A program made the translations under genes and the position numbers. From contig MFGL01000004.1 of the NCBI GenBank assembly GCA_001778285.1, forward strand, positions 4,107-17,250: a DNA stretch of 13,144 nt. The letters run 5' to 3'. Under the pieces are notes generated by a model that was not told the DNA's origin, did not search any database, and saw only the letters and a list, made by a program, of their open reading frames with translations. Source of the stretch: Candidatus Falkowbacteria bacterium RIFOXYC2_FULL_47_12. GTDB taxonomy: Bacteria > Patescibacteriota > Patescibacteriia > Patescibacteriales > XYC2-FULL-47-12. Of the stretch, positions 5,658-12,185 are shown in pieces (position 1 is the stretch's first letter; each line of letters opens with the position of its first letter).

Positions 5658-6955
5658 AATTTCTCAATCTCCATCAGCCGGTTATATTTGCAAACCCGTT
5701 CTCCGCGTGAAAGCGACCCAAATTTCGCATAGTCGGCGCCGACTGCCACCGCCAAATCGGCGATAAAATCATCAGTTGTTTCCCCGCTGCGGTGTGAAAC
5801 GAAAATTTTGTAGTTGTGTTCTCTGGCTAATGTAACGCAGGCAAACGTTTCAGTCAGCGTACCCACCTGGTTTGGTTTAATTAAAATCGTATTGGCGACT
5901 TTTTTCTCAATGCCCTGGCGCAGACGCTCGACACTCGTAACAAATAGATCGTCACCGACAAGCATCACTTCGTCACCGAGCTCACGTGTCAGTTCCTCCC
6001 AGCCTTCCCAGTCATCTTCGGCTAAACCGTCTTCAAGGGAAACAACATTAAACTTCTTCAGCCATTCGCGGTACAAATCAACCAAGGTCGCAGTGGCAAA
6101 ACTTGCCTGGTCAAGTTTAAAAATATACTTTTTACTGCGTAAATCATACAATTCGGAAGAGCCAACATCAATGCCTAAACCGACGTCTTTCCCGACGTTA
6201 TAACCGGCGCGCACGGTTGCGGCCATGATGAATTCCATGGCTTGCACGCTGGAACAAATATCCGGCGCGTAGCCGCCCTCGGCGCCGACATCCGTGTCAA
6301 AACCGGCTTCCTTCAAAACGTGTCCCAATTCATGAAAAATTTCTGCGCCCATGCGCACGGTTTCCGCGCATGACCTCGCTCGGCTCGCTCCGCTTGCCCC
6401 CCGCTCCTTGCTAAGGAGAGGGACGGGGTGAGGTATAATCATGAATTCTTGAAAATCTAAATTGGTGTCAGCATGTTTACCGCCGTTAAAAACGTTAAAG
6501 CACGGCACCGGCATTCTGAATTTTTTATCTTGAATTTTGAATTTTGTGGCTAGGTATTGATACAACTCTTTTTCCTCAACCAAAGACCCAATCCGAGCAC
6601 AGGCAAGTGACACGGCGAGTACGGCATTCGCGCCCAATTTCTTTTTATTTTTCGTGCCGTCTAATGCTATCATTGCATCATCTATTTCTTCCTGCTTGGT
6701 ACAATCAGTTCCCGCCAGTTTGGACGCTATTTTCTGCTCAATATTTTTTACCGCCTTTAACACCCCTAACCCGCCATAGCGTTTGGCATCGCCGTCGCGC
6801 AACTCCAGCGCCTCATGCACGCCGGTGGATGCGCCGGACGGCACGGATGCCTTAGCTTTCAGACCGCTGTCCAATTCAACCTGACACTCCACGGTCGGAT
6901 TTCCCCGCGAATCCAAAATTTCTCGGGCGGTAATGTTTTTAATTTTATTAGACAT
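5648..6955 (-). CDS. eno: Enolase with an in-frame repeat-derived insertion
   Basis: The 435-aa product converts 2-phosphoglycerate to phosphoenolpyruvate. Retained landmarks are DSRGNPTVE, the SGASTG catalytic loop (40-45), H161 and E170 (GKHAD...FQEF), E226 (GAEGGYAP), metal ligands D263, E308 and D335, K360 (LIKPNQVG), HRSG (388-391) and K411. Two oddities occur. Residues about 176-195 form an extra Pro/Ser/Arg/Ala segment where other enolases have only about five residues (PVGA loop), encoded by a GC-rich palindromic repeat. Also, the highly conserved Asp before E226 (GDEGG) is Ala225. An AGGGAGG ribosome binding site (6961-6967) lies 5 bases before the ATG in the 15-bp gap after the SIMPL gene, so this start is firm. 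The stop codon lies in the adjacent octamer repeat. Function is very likely kept because all catalytic and metal residues are present. Confidence 0.96.
   Translation of the reverse strand: MSNKIKNITAREILDSRGNPTVECQVELDSGLKAKASVPSGASTGVHEALELRDGDAKRYGGLGVLKAVKNIEQKIASKLAGTDCTKQEEIDDAMIALDGTKNKKKLGANAVLAVSLACARIGSLVEEKELYQYLATKFKIQDKKFRMPVPCFNVFNGGKHADTNLDFQEFMIIPHPVPLLSKERGASGASRARSCAETVRMGAEIFHELGHVLKEAGFDTDVGAEGGYAPDICSSVQAMEFIMAATVRAGYNVGKDVGLGIDVGSSELYDLRSKKYIFKLDQASFATATLVDLYREWLKKFNVVSLEDGLAEDDWEGWEELTRELGDEVMLVGDDLFVTSVERLRQGIEKKVANTILIKPNQVGTLTETFACVTLAREHNYKIFVSHRSGETTDDFIADLAVAVGADYAKFGSLSRGERVCKYNRLMEIEKLVN
6373..6434 (-). repeat. GC-rich palindromic repeat inserted in frame in eno
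   Basis: Its ends are ACCTC (6373-6377) and GAGGT (6430-6434). In the centre CTCCTT and AAGGAG (6404-6409, 6413-6418) form a 6-bp hairpin with a 3-nt loop, flanked by C-runs at 6397-6402 and G-runs at 6418-6428 that can extend the stem imperfectly. The left part contains CGCTC three times. The composition is much more GC-rich than the surrounding gene. In the eno frame it reads PHPVPLLSKERG followed by a small-residue and Arg-rich stretch, which does not fit the conserved enolase alignment. The unit resembles short dispersed intergenic palindromes; only one copy is in this window. Confidence 0.6.
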
Positions 6956-6960
6956 AGAAA

Positions 6961-6967
6961 CCTCCCT
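6961..6967 (-). promoter_or_regulatory. Ribosome binding site of eno
   Basis: On the minus strand AGGGAGG lies 5 bases before the eno ATG (6955), inside the 15-bp gap after the SIMPL-gene stop. It is the clearest Shine-Dalgarno sequence in the window; most other starts show none. Confidence 0.8.
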
Positions 6968-6970
6968 GTT

Positions 6971-7741
6971 TTAATAAATTTCATACTCCACATTTGCCGT
7001 AATGGTTATCTCCGTGCTGCCGGTTTCAACCATCGGCGCCGCGCCGCCACCGCCCACGCCCATGCCTTTCAGCGCGTAACTTTCATACGGTATCGGCCCT
7101 GAATTATCCGCGTACTCGGAAAAAGAAATGACTTTACCCAATTTCACACCGGCAATTTTTGCCAAACTTTCCGCTTTTTCCTGAGCGTTTTTAATCGCCA
7201 ATTCCCGCGCCTGCTGTTTTAAGTTTTCCGGCTCGTCCACATCAAAGGTAAGCCCGCTCACCTCATTGAGCCCGGCTTGGCCGACAACGTTTAAAATGTC
7301 GCTGATTTTGGTTAAATCCCTGATTTTTACGTTTACACTCTGGCTGACTTGGTAGGCGCGCAATATCTGCCGGTTGTTGGTCCAGTCATACTGCGGATAA
7401 ATGTTGTAATTCGCAGTCTGGATGTCTTTACCGTCAATATTAAAATCTTTTTTTAGTTTTTCGATGACCGTGTTCATTTTATCCGTATTGTCTTTTTGCG
7501 CCTTGGCAACGGACTTGTCTTCGGTCTGCAAGCCGAGCTGAATTTTAGCTATATCCGGCACGGCCACGACTTTGCCCTCGCCGGTGATGTTGATGGAGTG
7601 TTTCTGCTCGGCGGTCTGGCCGATGTAGTTATACGTCTTTAAACTGCTGCGGGTCAAAACGCCGACCCACACGGCCAGCAGTACCATTAACACGCCGGCA
7701 AAAATGGTGAGATACTTATTGGGATACTTGTTTGGTATCAT
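6971..7741 (-). CDS. SIMPL (DUF541) domain protein, single-pass membrane anchor
   Basis: The 256-aa product has one N-terminal hydrophobic helix (residues about 10-30) followed by an exported SIMPL/DUF541 domain. Family features are INITGEGKVVAVPDIAKIQLG near the domain start, the helical AKAQKDNTDKMN segment, IQTANYNIYPQYDW, YQVSQSVNVKIRDL, and the long helix LKQQARELAIKNAQEKAESLAKIAGVKLGKV. A Gly-rich loop (GMGVGGGG) and a final EITITANVEYEIY strand close it. SIMPL proteins are periplasmic or surface proteins of poorly defined role; E. coli YggE is linked to oxidative stress. Here the gene sits between pgk and eno, 25 bp after pgk and 15 bp before eno, so it is most likely in the same transcript. 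Why an envelope protein is in this cluster is unclear. The ATG at 7741 has no evident Shine-Dalgarno. Confidence 0.9.
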   Translation of the reverse strand: MIPNKYPNKYLTIFAGVLMVLLAVWVGVLTRSSLKTYNYIGQTAEQKHSINITGEGKVVAVPDIAKIQLGLQTEDKSVAKAQKDNTDKMNTVIEKLKKDFNIDGKDIQTANYNIYPQYDWTNNRQILRAYQVSQSVNVKIRDLTKISDILNVVGQAGLNEVSGLTFDVDEPENLKQQARELAIKNAQEKAESLAKIAGVKLGKVISFSEYADNSGPIPYESYALKGMGVGGGGAAPMVETGSTEITITANVEYEIY

Positions 7742-7766
7742 AAAGTTAGAAGTTAAAAATTAAAAT

Positions 7767-8954
7767 TTATTTAAGAATTTCTTTGAGACCGGGCATTTTC
7801 TCTCCGGCCAAATACGCGAGCATCGCTCCCCCGCCGGTGGATGCCCAGTCAACGAATTCGAGCATTTTTACTTGCCGCAAAACTTCAATGGTTTCACCGC
7901 CTCCCACCAGACCAAAGGCCTTGCCGCTGCTGCGGCAGGCGACTAAACGCGCGACGGCGCGCGTACCGTGCTGAAAGTGCTCGGCTTCAAACATGCCCAT
8001 GGGACCGTTCCACAAAATCGTCTTTGCTTCCTTAACGTAACGGGCGTACGCGCGGATGGTTTGCGGACCAATGTCAAACTGGTAGCTGTTTTTGGGCAAT
8101 GCATCGGCCGCGGATACTCGCAGTATGCCGGAACCGTCCTTTTTGGAAGCCGTAACAAAATCAAAAGGCAACATTACGTTTTTACCCAGCATTTTTTTGG
8201 CTAACTTTTTCTGCGCCGGCGCAACGCCATAACTGCCGGTGCTTAATCTTTTGGCCGCCAAGAAATCATAGGCGAGCATGCCGCCAATTAAAACGGCATC
8301 GGCTTTTTTGCGCAAGGCTTTGATAAGCGGCACTTTGGTTTCAATTTTTTTACCGCCGGCGATAACAACGAAGGGATGCGCCGGCCGTAACACTTTTTGC
8401 AAATGTGTTAATTCTTGTTCCAACAATAATCCGGCATACGCGGGTAAAAATTTTTGAATTGCGCTGACTGACGCGTGCGCGCGATGCGATGAGGCAAAGG
8501 CGTCATTGACGTACAGATCAGCCAAACCGGCCAACTTCTTTGCGAATGCCGCGTCATTGCGCTCTTCTTGCGGATAAAACCGTACATTTTCCAAAAGCAC
8601 TATTTGCTCATCTTTCATTTTTGCCGCGGCGGCCTGCGCCTTGGGACCGACGCAATCGTGAACGTAAGCAACTTTTTTGCCGAGCAGGCGCGACAATCGC
8701 GCGCGAATTGGTCCCAGCTCATAGCGCTTTACCCGTTTGCCGCCGGGCCGCTCCAGATGCGTTATGAGTATTATCTTCGCTTCTCTTTGCAAAAGATATT
8801 GTATGGTCGGCAACGTCTGCACAATTTTGTAATCATCAATTACTTTTCCCTTTGCCACCGGCACGCTGAAATCGCAGCGTACGAGCACGCGCTTGCCGGC
8901 TAAATCTTTCACGTTTGTAATTGATTTTACGATAAATTTTTTAGAAATTAACAT
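7767..8954 (-). CDS. pgk: Phosphoglycerate kinase
   Basis: The 395-aa product has the normal length for this enzyme, which transfers phosphate from 1,3-bisphosphoglycerate to ADP. Motifs in order: RVLVRCDFSVP (D28; the usual Asn is Ser30), THLERPGGK (H66, R69), ENVRFYPQEE, NDAFASSHRAHAS, VIAGGKKIETK (lysine-rich nucleotide region), FDIGPQTI, WNGPMGMFE, GGGETIEVL from residue 351 and the final STGGGAML. It is the first gene of the lower-glycolysis cluster (pgk, SIMPL, eno, gpmI, gpmI). An extended -10 promoter lies directly upstream and an intrinsic terminator of the preceding gene further upstream, so this is the likely start of a transcription unit. The ATG at 8954 gives about ten residues before the usual N-terminus; the leader would be only about 11 nt. 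Confidence 0.97.
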   Translation of the reverse strand: MLISKKFIVKSITNVKDLAGKRVLVRCDFSVPVAKGKVIDDYKIVQTLPTIQYLLQREAKIILITHLERPGGKRVKRYELGPIRARLSRLLGKKVAYVHDCVGPKAQAAAAKMKDEQIVLLENVRFYPQEERNDAAFAKKLAGLADLYVNDAFASSHRAHASVSAIQKFLPAYAGLLLEQELTHLQKVLRPAHPFVVIAGGKKIETKVPLIKALRKKADAVLIGGMLAYDFLAAKRLSTGSYGVAPAQKKLAKKMLGKNVMLPFDFVTASKKDGSGILRVSAADALPKNSYQFDIGPQTIRAYARYVKEAKTILWNGPMGMFEAEHFQHGTRAVARLVACRSSGKAFGLVGGGETIEVLRQVKMLEFVDWASTGGGAMLAYLAGEKMPGLKEILK

Positions 8955-8971
8955 AGTGGTTCATTACCAAC

Positions 8972-8980
8972 AGTATACCA
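8972..8980 (-). promoter_or_regulatory. Extended -10 promoter of the pgk cluster
   Basis: The minus strand reads TGGTATACT: TATACT (8972-8977) with TG one base upstream, an extended -10 element. The region 17 bp further upstream is only a T-run belonging to the preceding terminator, so there is no good -35. The predicted start near 8965 leaves a leader of about 11 nt before the pgk ATG with no Shine-Dalgarno. An out-of-frame ATG lies at 8964. Confidence 0.5.
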
Positions 8981-8994
8981 TAAACGATAGTAAT

Positions 8995-9022
8995 AAAAAA
9001 GGCGGTTTCCACAAAAAACCGC
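8995..9022 (-). terminator. Rho-independent terminator of the SPFH-PDZ cluster
   Basis: On the minus strand GCGGTTT (9016-9022) pairs perfectly with AAACCGC (9002-9008) around a 7-nt loop. One base later comes a run of six T residues (8995-9000). It begins 24 bp after the stop codon of the PDZ gene, where a terminator is expected. Confidence 0.85.
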
Positions 9023-9046
9023 GCACGAGTACATTACCTGCCGACC

Positions 9047-10177
9047 CTACTCAGCCGTTCCTAACGTAAGGGTAACACGTTGCTCTTTAGCTTCCCGCAC
9101 GATAGTTAATTCCACCTCATCCCCGGGCCGATGGCTGACAATCAAACCGCTCAATGTATCATCGGCCGTTACGGCGCGGCCGTCAACGGCAGTAATAACG
9201 TCGTCTTCAGCCAGACCGGCCGTGGCCGCCGGCGAACCTTTGGCAACGGAAACGCCGCGCGCGTCTTTAGTGATAAGCGCGCCCTTTAATTTTTCCGGGC
9301 CGATGAATTCATACAAATTCAAATAGCGAACGCCAAGATACGGCCGGCGAACAGCGCCGTTGCTCAAAAGGCCGGGCAAAAGCCATGCGTACTGGTACAT
9401 CGGCACCACCAACCCCTGTCCGTGATAAAAGCCGGCCACCGTGCCATCCAGGCCAACCATAACCGTGCCGAGCGCAAGTGTTTCGTCATCCACAGTGATA
9501 GTTTCGTACACTAATTCACTTGAGCGAACCCCCACGCCGCCGGCATCACCATGCGCTTGCCTGACGTGAGAAATGGCAACGCCGTCCTCTGCCAATCCGA
9601 TTATGATTTGCCCGTCCGTGATGTCATTTTTTCCGCTGAACTGCGCGGCGACCAAATTAGTAGCGTTCACCTTGACAAAAGAATAACCCGACTGCTTGTC
9701 AGCTATATTTTTTTCCACCTCAAAGAACGTACCGTCAGAGGCGGCGACAACCGTACCGCCGGCTTTCACACTGTTCAGCGTGGTAAGAATCCAGCCGTCA
9801 TTGGTCAAAACCAACCCCCAGCCCAAGCGCTCGGGCTGGCTATAGAAACTGGCGAGCGTCGCACGTATGTCAACGGGCGTATCTTTGTCCGTTGCGGCCG
9901 ACGCTGTCTTTTTTTTGTAAAAATCAACGAGGCTTTTTTGCACGTCCGCTGTCACGGCGGCGATACGGTCGTTTTGCTCAACCACGACTTTTTTGGGCGA
10001 ACTGATGACCAAGTTGCCGTCGCGGTACTGCCCGCCCACGTTGATATCGCCAAAAAGCGGCACGTTAAACGAGGAATTTAAAAAGTATGAACGCACCAAA
10101 ATACCGCCGGCAACGCCGCCGGCCAAGCTGATTATGACAATGGCGATAAAAATGAAAATTTTATTGTTTTTAGACAT
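9047..10177 (-). CDS. HtrA-like membrane protein with PDZ domain and degenerate protease domain
   Basis: The 376-aa product has an N-terminal membrane helix (about 7-28), a middle region with the layout of a trypsin-like HtrA/DegP domain, and a C-terminal PDZ domain (about 277-372: RRPYLGVRYLNL, VAKGSPAATAGLAEDDVITAVDG, RPGDEVELTIVRE). The protease half aligns by eye with HtrA at GWGLVLTNDGWILTTLNSV (residues 119-137). There the catalytic His of the usual TNxHVV is Asn135. The usual D-hydrophobic-A-hydrophobic-L-K strand is SYSFVKVN-like with no clear Asp (sequence SGYSFVKV), and the GNSGGPL serine motif is replaced by ALGTVMVGLDG. All three triad residues therefore seem absent, suggesting a pseudoprotease that binds rather than cleaves substrates. 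It is the last gene of the SPFH cluster, 7 bp after the membrane protein gene, and is followed by a terminator. Confidence 0.82.
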   Translation of the reverse strand: MSKNNKIFIFIAIVIISLAGGVAGGILVRSYFLNSSFNVPLFGDINVGGQYRDGNLVISSPKKVVVEQNDRIAAVTADVQKSLVDFYKKKTASAATDKDTPVDIRATLASFYSQPERLGWGLVLTNDGWILTTLNSVKAGGTVVAASDGTFFEVEKNIADKQSGYSFVKVNATNLVAAQFSGKNDITDGQIIIGLAEDGVAISHVRQAHGDAGGVGVRSSELVYETITVDDETLALGTVMVGLDGTVAGFYHGQGLVVPMYQYAWLLPGLLSNGAVRRPYLGVRYLNLYEFIGPEKLKGALITKDARGVSVAKGSPAATAGLAEDDVITAVDGRAVTADDTLSGLIVSHRPGDEVELTIVREAKEQRVTLTLGTAE

Positions 10178-10184
10178 ATATTTG

Positions 10185-10943
10185 TTACAACCACCTCGCC
10201 GAGAGTAAAATCAAAAGCACGCAGGAGCCGCCAATGGCAAGGTAGACAGTAATCAGCCTCTTTTCCAGCGTATCCAAAAAATGCAGCAGCGTCAAATTGA
10301 CAATAACATAGTAGATGATGCCCAGTGAAAGTCCGCTGATAAAGTGCGTTACGGGAAAAAAAGAAATCGCCCAAAAAAACTCCACTATCAAAGTGGCGGC
10401 CAAAAGTCCGGCAAAGAGCGTGTGCTGTTCGTCAATTTTATTCACCCAAAAAAACTGGTAACTCAGAAGAAACGTAACCGCGGCAACGGCCAGTACCGCG
10501 CACCATATCTGCGTATTTAAAAAATTGATAAAACCGTACGCGGCAATGGCGACGCTCGTAAAACTTGCGACGCTGCCGTATGACGAGAAGCGTTCCAAAG
10601 ACAACGGCCGGTAGCGGGTAATGGCAAATAAAAACAGATAGACGTGGGAAAGATAGAGGTAAACAAAAATCGCCGCCGCGGCAATGAGCAGATGCGAAAG
10701 CCAGGGGAGTGTTAAAAACAGAGAGAGCACGCCGGCGCTCAAAGCGGCAAAAAACGGCGGCGCGGCCAAAAGCCAAAAAGTCTTGCTGGCAATGCGAAAG
10801 CCGTGCAATTGTAAAAAACCAAAGAAAAAAATAATGACAAAAGCAACTAAGCTGCCCCAAAACCGCTGAGGAACGGCAATAACGGCTTCCCAGGCTATTA
10901 AGGAAACAGCGGCGATGATAATGGGAATAAATTTATTGAGCAT
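10185..10943 (-). CDS. Polytopic membrane protein of unknown function
   Basis: I do not recognise this family. From the ATG at 10943 the product is 252 aa with about seven hydrophobic segments separated by short loops, few charged residues, and an aromatic-rich stretch (HVYLFLFAITRYRPLSLERF) in the middle. There is no visible signal peptide apart from the first helix. An earlier in-frame ATG at 10970 would add nine residues but overlap the upstream gene by 38 bp. The later ATG gives an 11-bp overlap within ATGCTCAATAA, typical of translational coupling, and the residues after it (LNKFIPIIIAAVSLIAW) look like a normal first membrane helix. Position between a small single-TM protein and an HtrA-like PDZ protein suggests a membrane complex or shared pathway, which is inference from operon structure only. 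Confidence 0.75.
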   Translation of the reverse strand: MLNKFIPIIIAAVSLIAWEAVIAVPQRFWGSLVAFVIIFFFGFLQLHGFRIASKTFWLLAAPPFFAALSAGVLSLFLTLPWLSHLLIAAAAIFVYLYLSHVYLFLFAITRYRPLSLERFSSYGSVASFTSVAIAAYGFINFLNTQIWCAVLAVAAVTFLLSYQFFWVNKIDEQHTLFAGLLAATLIVEFFWAISFFPVTHFISGLSLGIIYYVIVNLTLLHFLDTLEKRLITVYLAIGGSCVLLILLSARWL

Positions 10944-11352
10944 CGGGCGTAAGATTATACAGCCACTCATTGGCTTGAGTAAGTTCGGCGAATGAGGCGC
11001 GTAGTTTTGCGTCCGGCGTCCCGTCAGTGAGCGAGTCTAAAAGCAAGACCAATCTGGCGTGCACGTCGCGATACTCCGCCGGTACGGTTAAAGCGAGGAG
11101 TTCTTCGCGCACGGCCGCGGCGTTGGCGGCAGCACCGCTCTCAAGCACCTCCCGGTAGCGGGGAAAAATAGCGCGCAACGCACGCTGGTAGTTTTGCGCA
11201 AGTTCAACCGGATCAATCGCCGGCAGGCCATTGGTAGCAACCATGCCGTCCGGATTGACCGAACGGATGGTGAAACTTTTAAAAGCGATGACAAGCGCTA
11301 CGATAATAATAACGAGCGCACCCACTATGATGACATTTTTTTTATTTAACAT
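10933..11352 (-). CDS. Small single-TM protein with helical extracytoplasmic domain, unknown function
   Basis: The predicted product is 139 aa: a basic N-terminus (MLNKKN), one membrane helix (about 8-24, VIIVGALVIIIVALVIAF), and a soluble region that looks mostly alpha-helical (QNYQRALRAIFPRYREVL, AAVREELLALTVPAEYRDVHARLVLLLDSL, AKLRASFAELTQANEWLYNL). The family is not recognised, although the spacing of the helices resembles small bacterial four-helix sensor or lipoprotein-like domains. The ATG at 11352 follows the SPFH stop after a single base (TAATATG), fitting translational coupling. A longer reading from 11421 would overlap the SPFH gene by 68 bp and place 23 very basic residues before the helix, so I reject it. 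The 3' end overlaps the next gene by 11 bp. Confidence 0.72.
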   Translation of the reverse strand: MLNKKNVIIVGALVIIIVALVIAFKSFTIRSVNPDGMVATNGLPAIDPVELAQNYQRALRAIFPRYREVLESGAAANAAAVREELLALTVPAEYRDVHARLVLLLDSLTDGTPDAKLRASFAELTQANEWLYNLTPDAQ

Positions 11353-11353
11353 A

Positions 11354-12112
11354 TTAGCTATCAGCTTGATTCTTTTTCGTAAACGCTTCAAATGCGTGTA
11401 ATACTTCAAGCGGCACGGCAAAAACTACGGTATTGGACTGATCAGAGCTGATGTCGTTAATTGACTGCAAGGTGCGCAGGTGCAACGCGCCGGGAACGGC
11501 GCTTAACATTGCCGCGGCTTTGGCGATATTTTCCGCCGCCGCCACTTCGCCCTGCGAATTAATAATCACCGCGCGCCGTTCGCGCTCGGCCTCGGCTTGT
11601 TTGGCAATCGTGCGTTCCATATCCGCCGGCAAACTAACATCTTTCAGTTCCACATTATCTACTTTTAAACCCCAAGCATCACTGCTTTTACTTACAATAT
11701 CGCGAATGCGGTCGGATATTTTATCGCGCTCGGATAATAATTCGTCCAAAGTAACCTCCCCGACAATATTGCGCATGGTCGTCTGCGCCATCTGGCTCAT
11801 GGCGTAGCGGAAATCTTCCACTTCAATAATCGCTTTGGCCGCGTCCTGCACGTTATAATAAATTACCGCGTTCACGGTAACGGACACATTGTCGCGCGTA
11901 ATCGCTTTTTGGTCAGGTACGTCCACGGCTTTGACGCGCATATCAACTTTGGTCATTGACTGAAATACCGGCACGACGATGCGCCAGCCCGGCTCTATAA
12001 TGCGCGTAAATTTTCCCAAACTGAATAATACGCCGCGCTCGTACTGGTTGACCTGGCGCAAAATGGCAACGGCGATGATAACGATGGCGATGATAACTGT
12101 TGTGGCGGGCAT
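11354..12112 (-). CDS. SPFH/stomatin-like (slipin) membrane scaffold protein
   Basis: The product is 252 aa. A short hydrophobic N-terminal segment (about 4-18) inserts in the membrane. The SPFH/band 7 domain follows (about 22-170): QYERGVLFSLGKF, EPGWRIVVPVFQSMTKVDMRV, DVPDQKAITRDNVSVTVNAVIYYNV, MAQTTMRNIVGEVTLDELLSERDKI, WGLKVDNVELKDVSLP. After it comes the charged helical segment rich in A, E and R (168-200). This is the prokaryotic slipin pattern. These proteins assemble into membrane rings and usually partner with an NfeD/STOPP serine protease; no NfeD or STOPP gene is in this window. Instead the downstream coupled genes encode two membrane proteins and an HtrA-like PDZ pseudoprotease. 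The first gene of this cluster, it follows an octamer repeat array, with no convincing promoter or Shine-Dalgarno. Confidence 0.93.
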   Translation of the reverse strand: MPATTVIIAIVIIAVAILRQVNQYERGVLFSLGKFTRIIEPGWRIVVPVFQSMTKVDMRVKAVDVPDQKAITRDNVSVTVNAVIYYNVQDAAKAIIEVEDFRYAMSQMAQTTMRNIVGEVTLDELLSERDKISDRIRDIVSKSSDAWGLKVDNVELKDVSLPADMERTIAKQAEAERERRAVIINSQGEVAAAENIAKAAAMLSAVPGALHLRTLQSINDISSDQSNTVVFAVPLEVLHAFEAFTKKNQADS

Positions 12113-12123
12113 AGAGGTTGGTT

Positions 12124-12166
12124 AGTTAATAATTAGTTAATCTGTTAAACGGTTAAACAGTTTTGT
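12124..12166 (+). repeat. Left octamer array flanking the four-helix-bundle gene
   Basis: In phase on the plus strand: AGTTAATC (12135-12142), TGTTAAAC, GGTTAAAC and a decayed AGTTTTGT, preceded by AGTTAATA at 12124-12131. It is the inverted partner of the array at 12580-12619. The stretches 12136-12164 and 12582-12610 match in inverted orientation at 23 of 29 positions without gaps. The array occupies most of the gap between the SPFH start and the four-helix-bundle stop. Confidence 0.7.
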
Positions 12167-12185
12167 GCTCGTCATGAATCCCTCA

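Noticed and set aside
6521..6550. AAAATTC repeated in eno (residues about 138-147) as another insertion
   Set aside because: The segment has nearly the same length as in other enolases, so the short A/T repeats are better explained by Lys/Phe/Ile codons.
9551..10081. Plus-strand 176-codon open frame opposite the PDZ gene
   Set aside because: No recognisable domain and Cys/His/Arg-rich composition typical of an antisense shadow; the minus strand encodes a clear PDZ protein.
10944..10970. Longer start for the polytopic membrane protein
   Set aside because: It adds nine residues read from the coding sequence of the preceding gene; the ATG at 10943 gives a typical 11-bp coupled overlap.
11353..11421. 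Longer start for the small single-TM protein
   Set aside because: It would overlap the SPFH gene by 68 bp with a strongly basic extension; the ATG at 11352 is one base after the SPFH stop and directly precedes the membrane helix.
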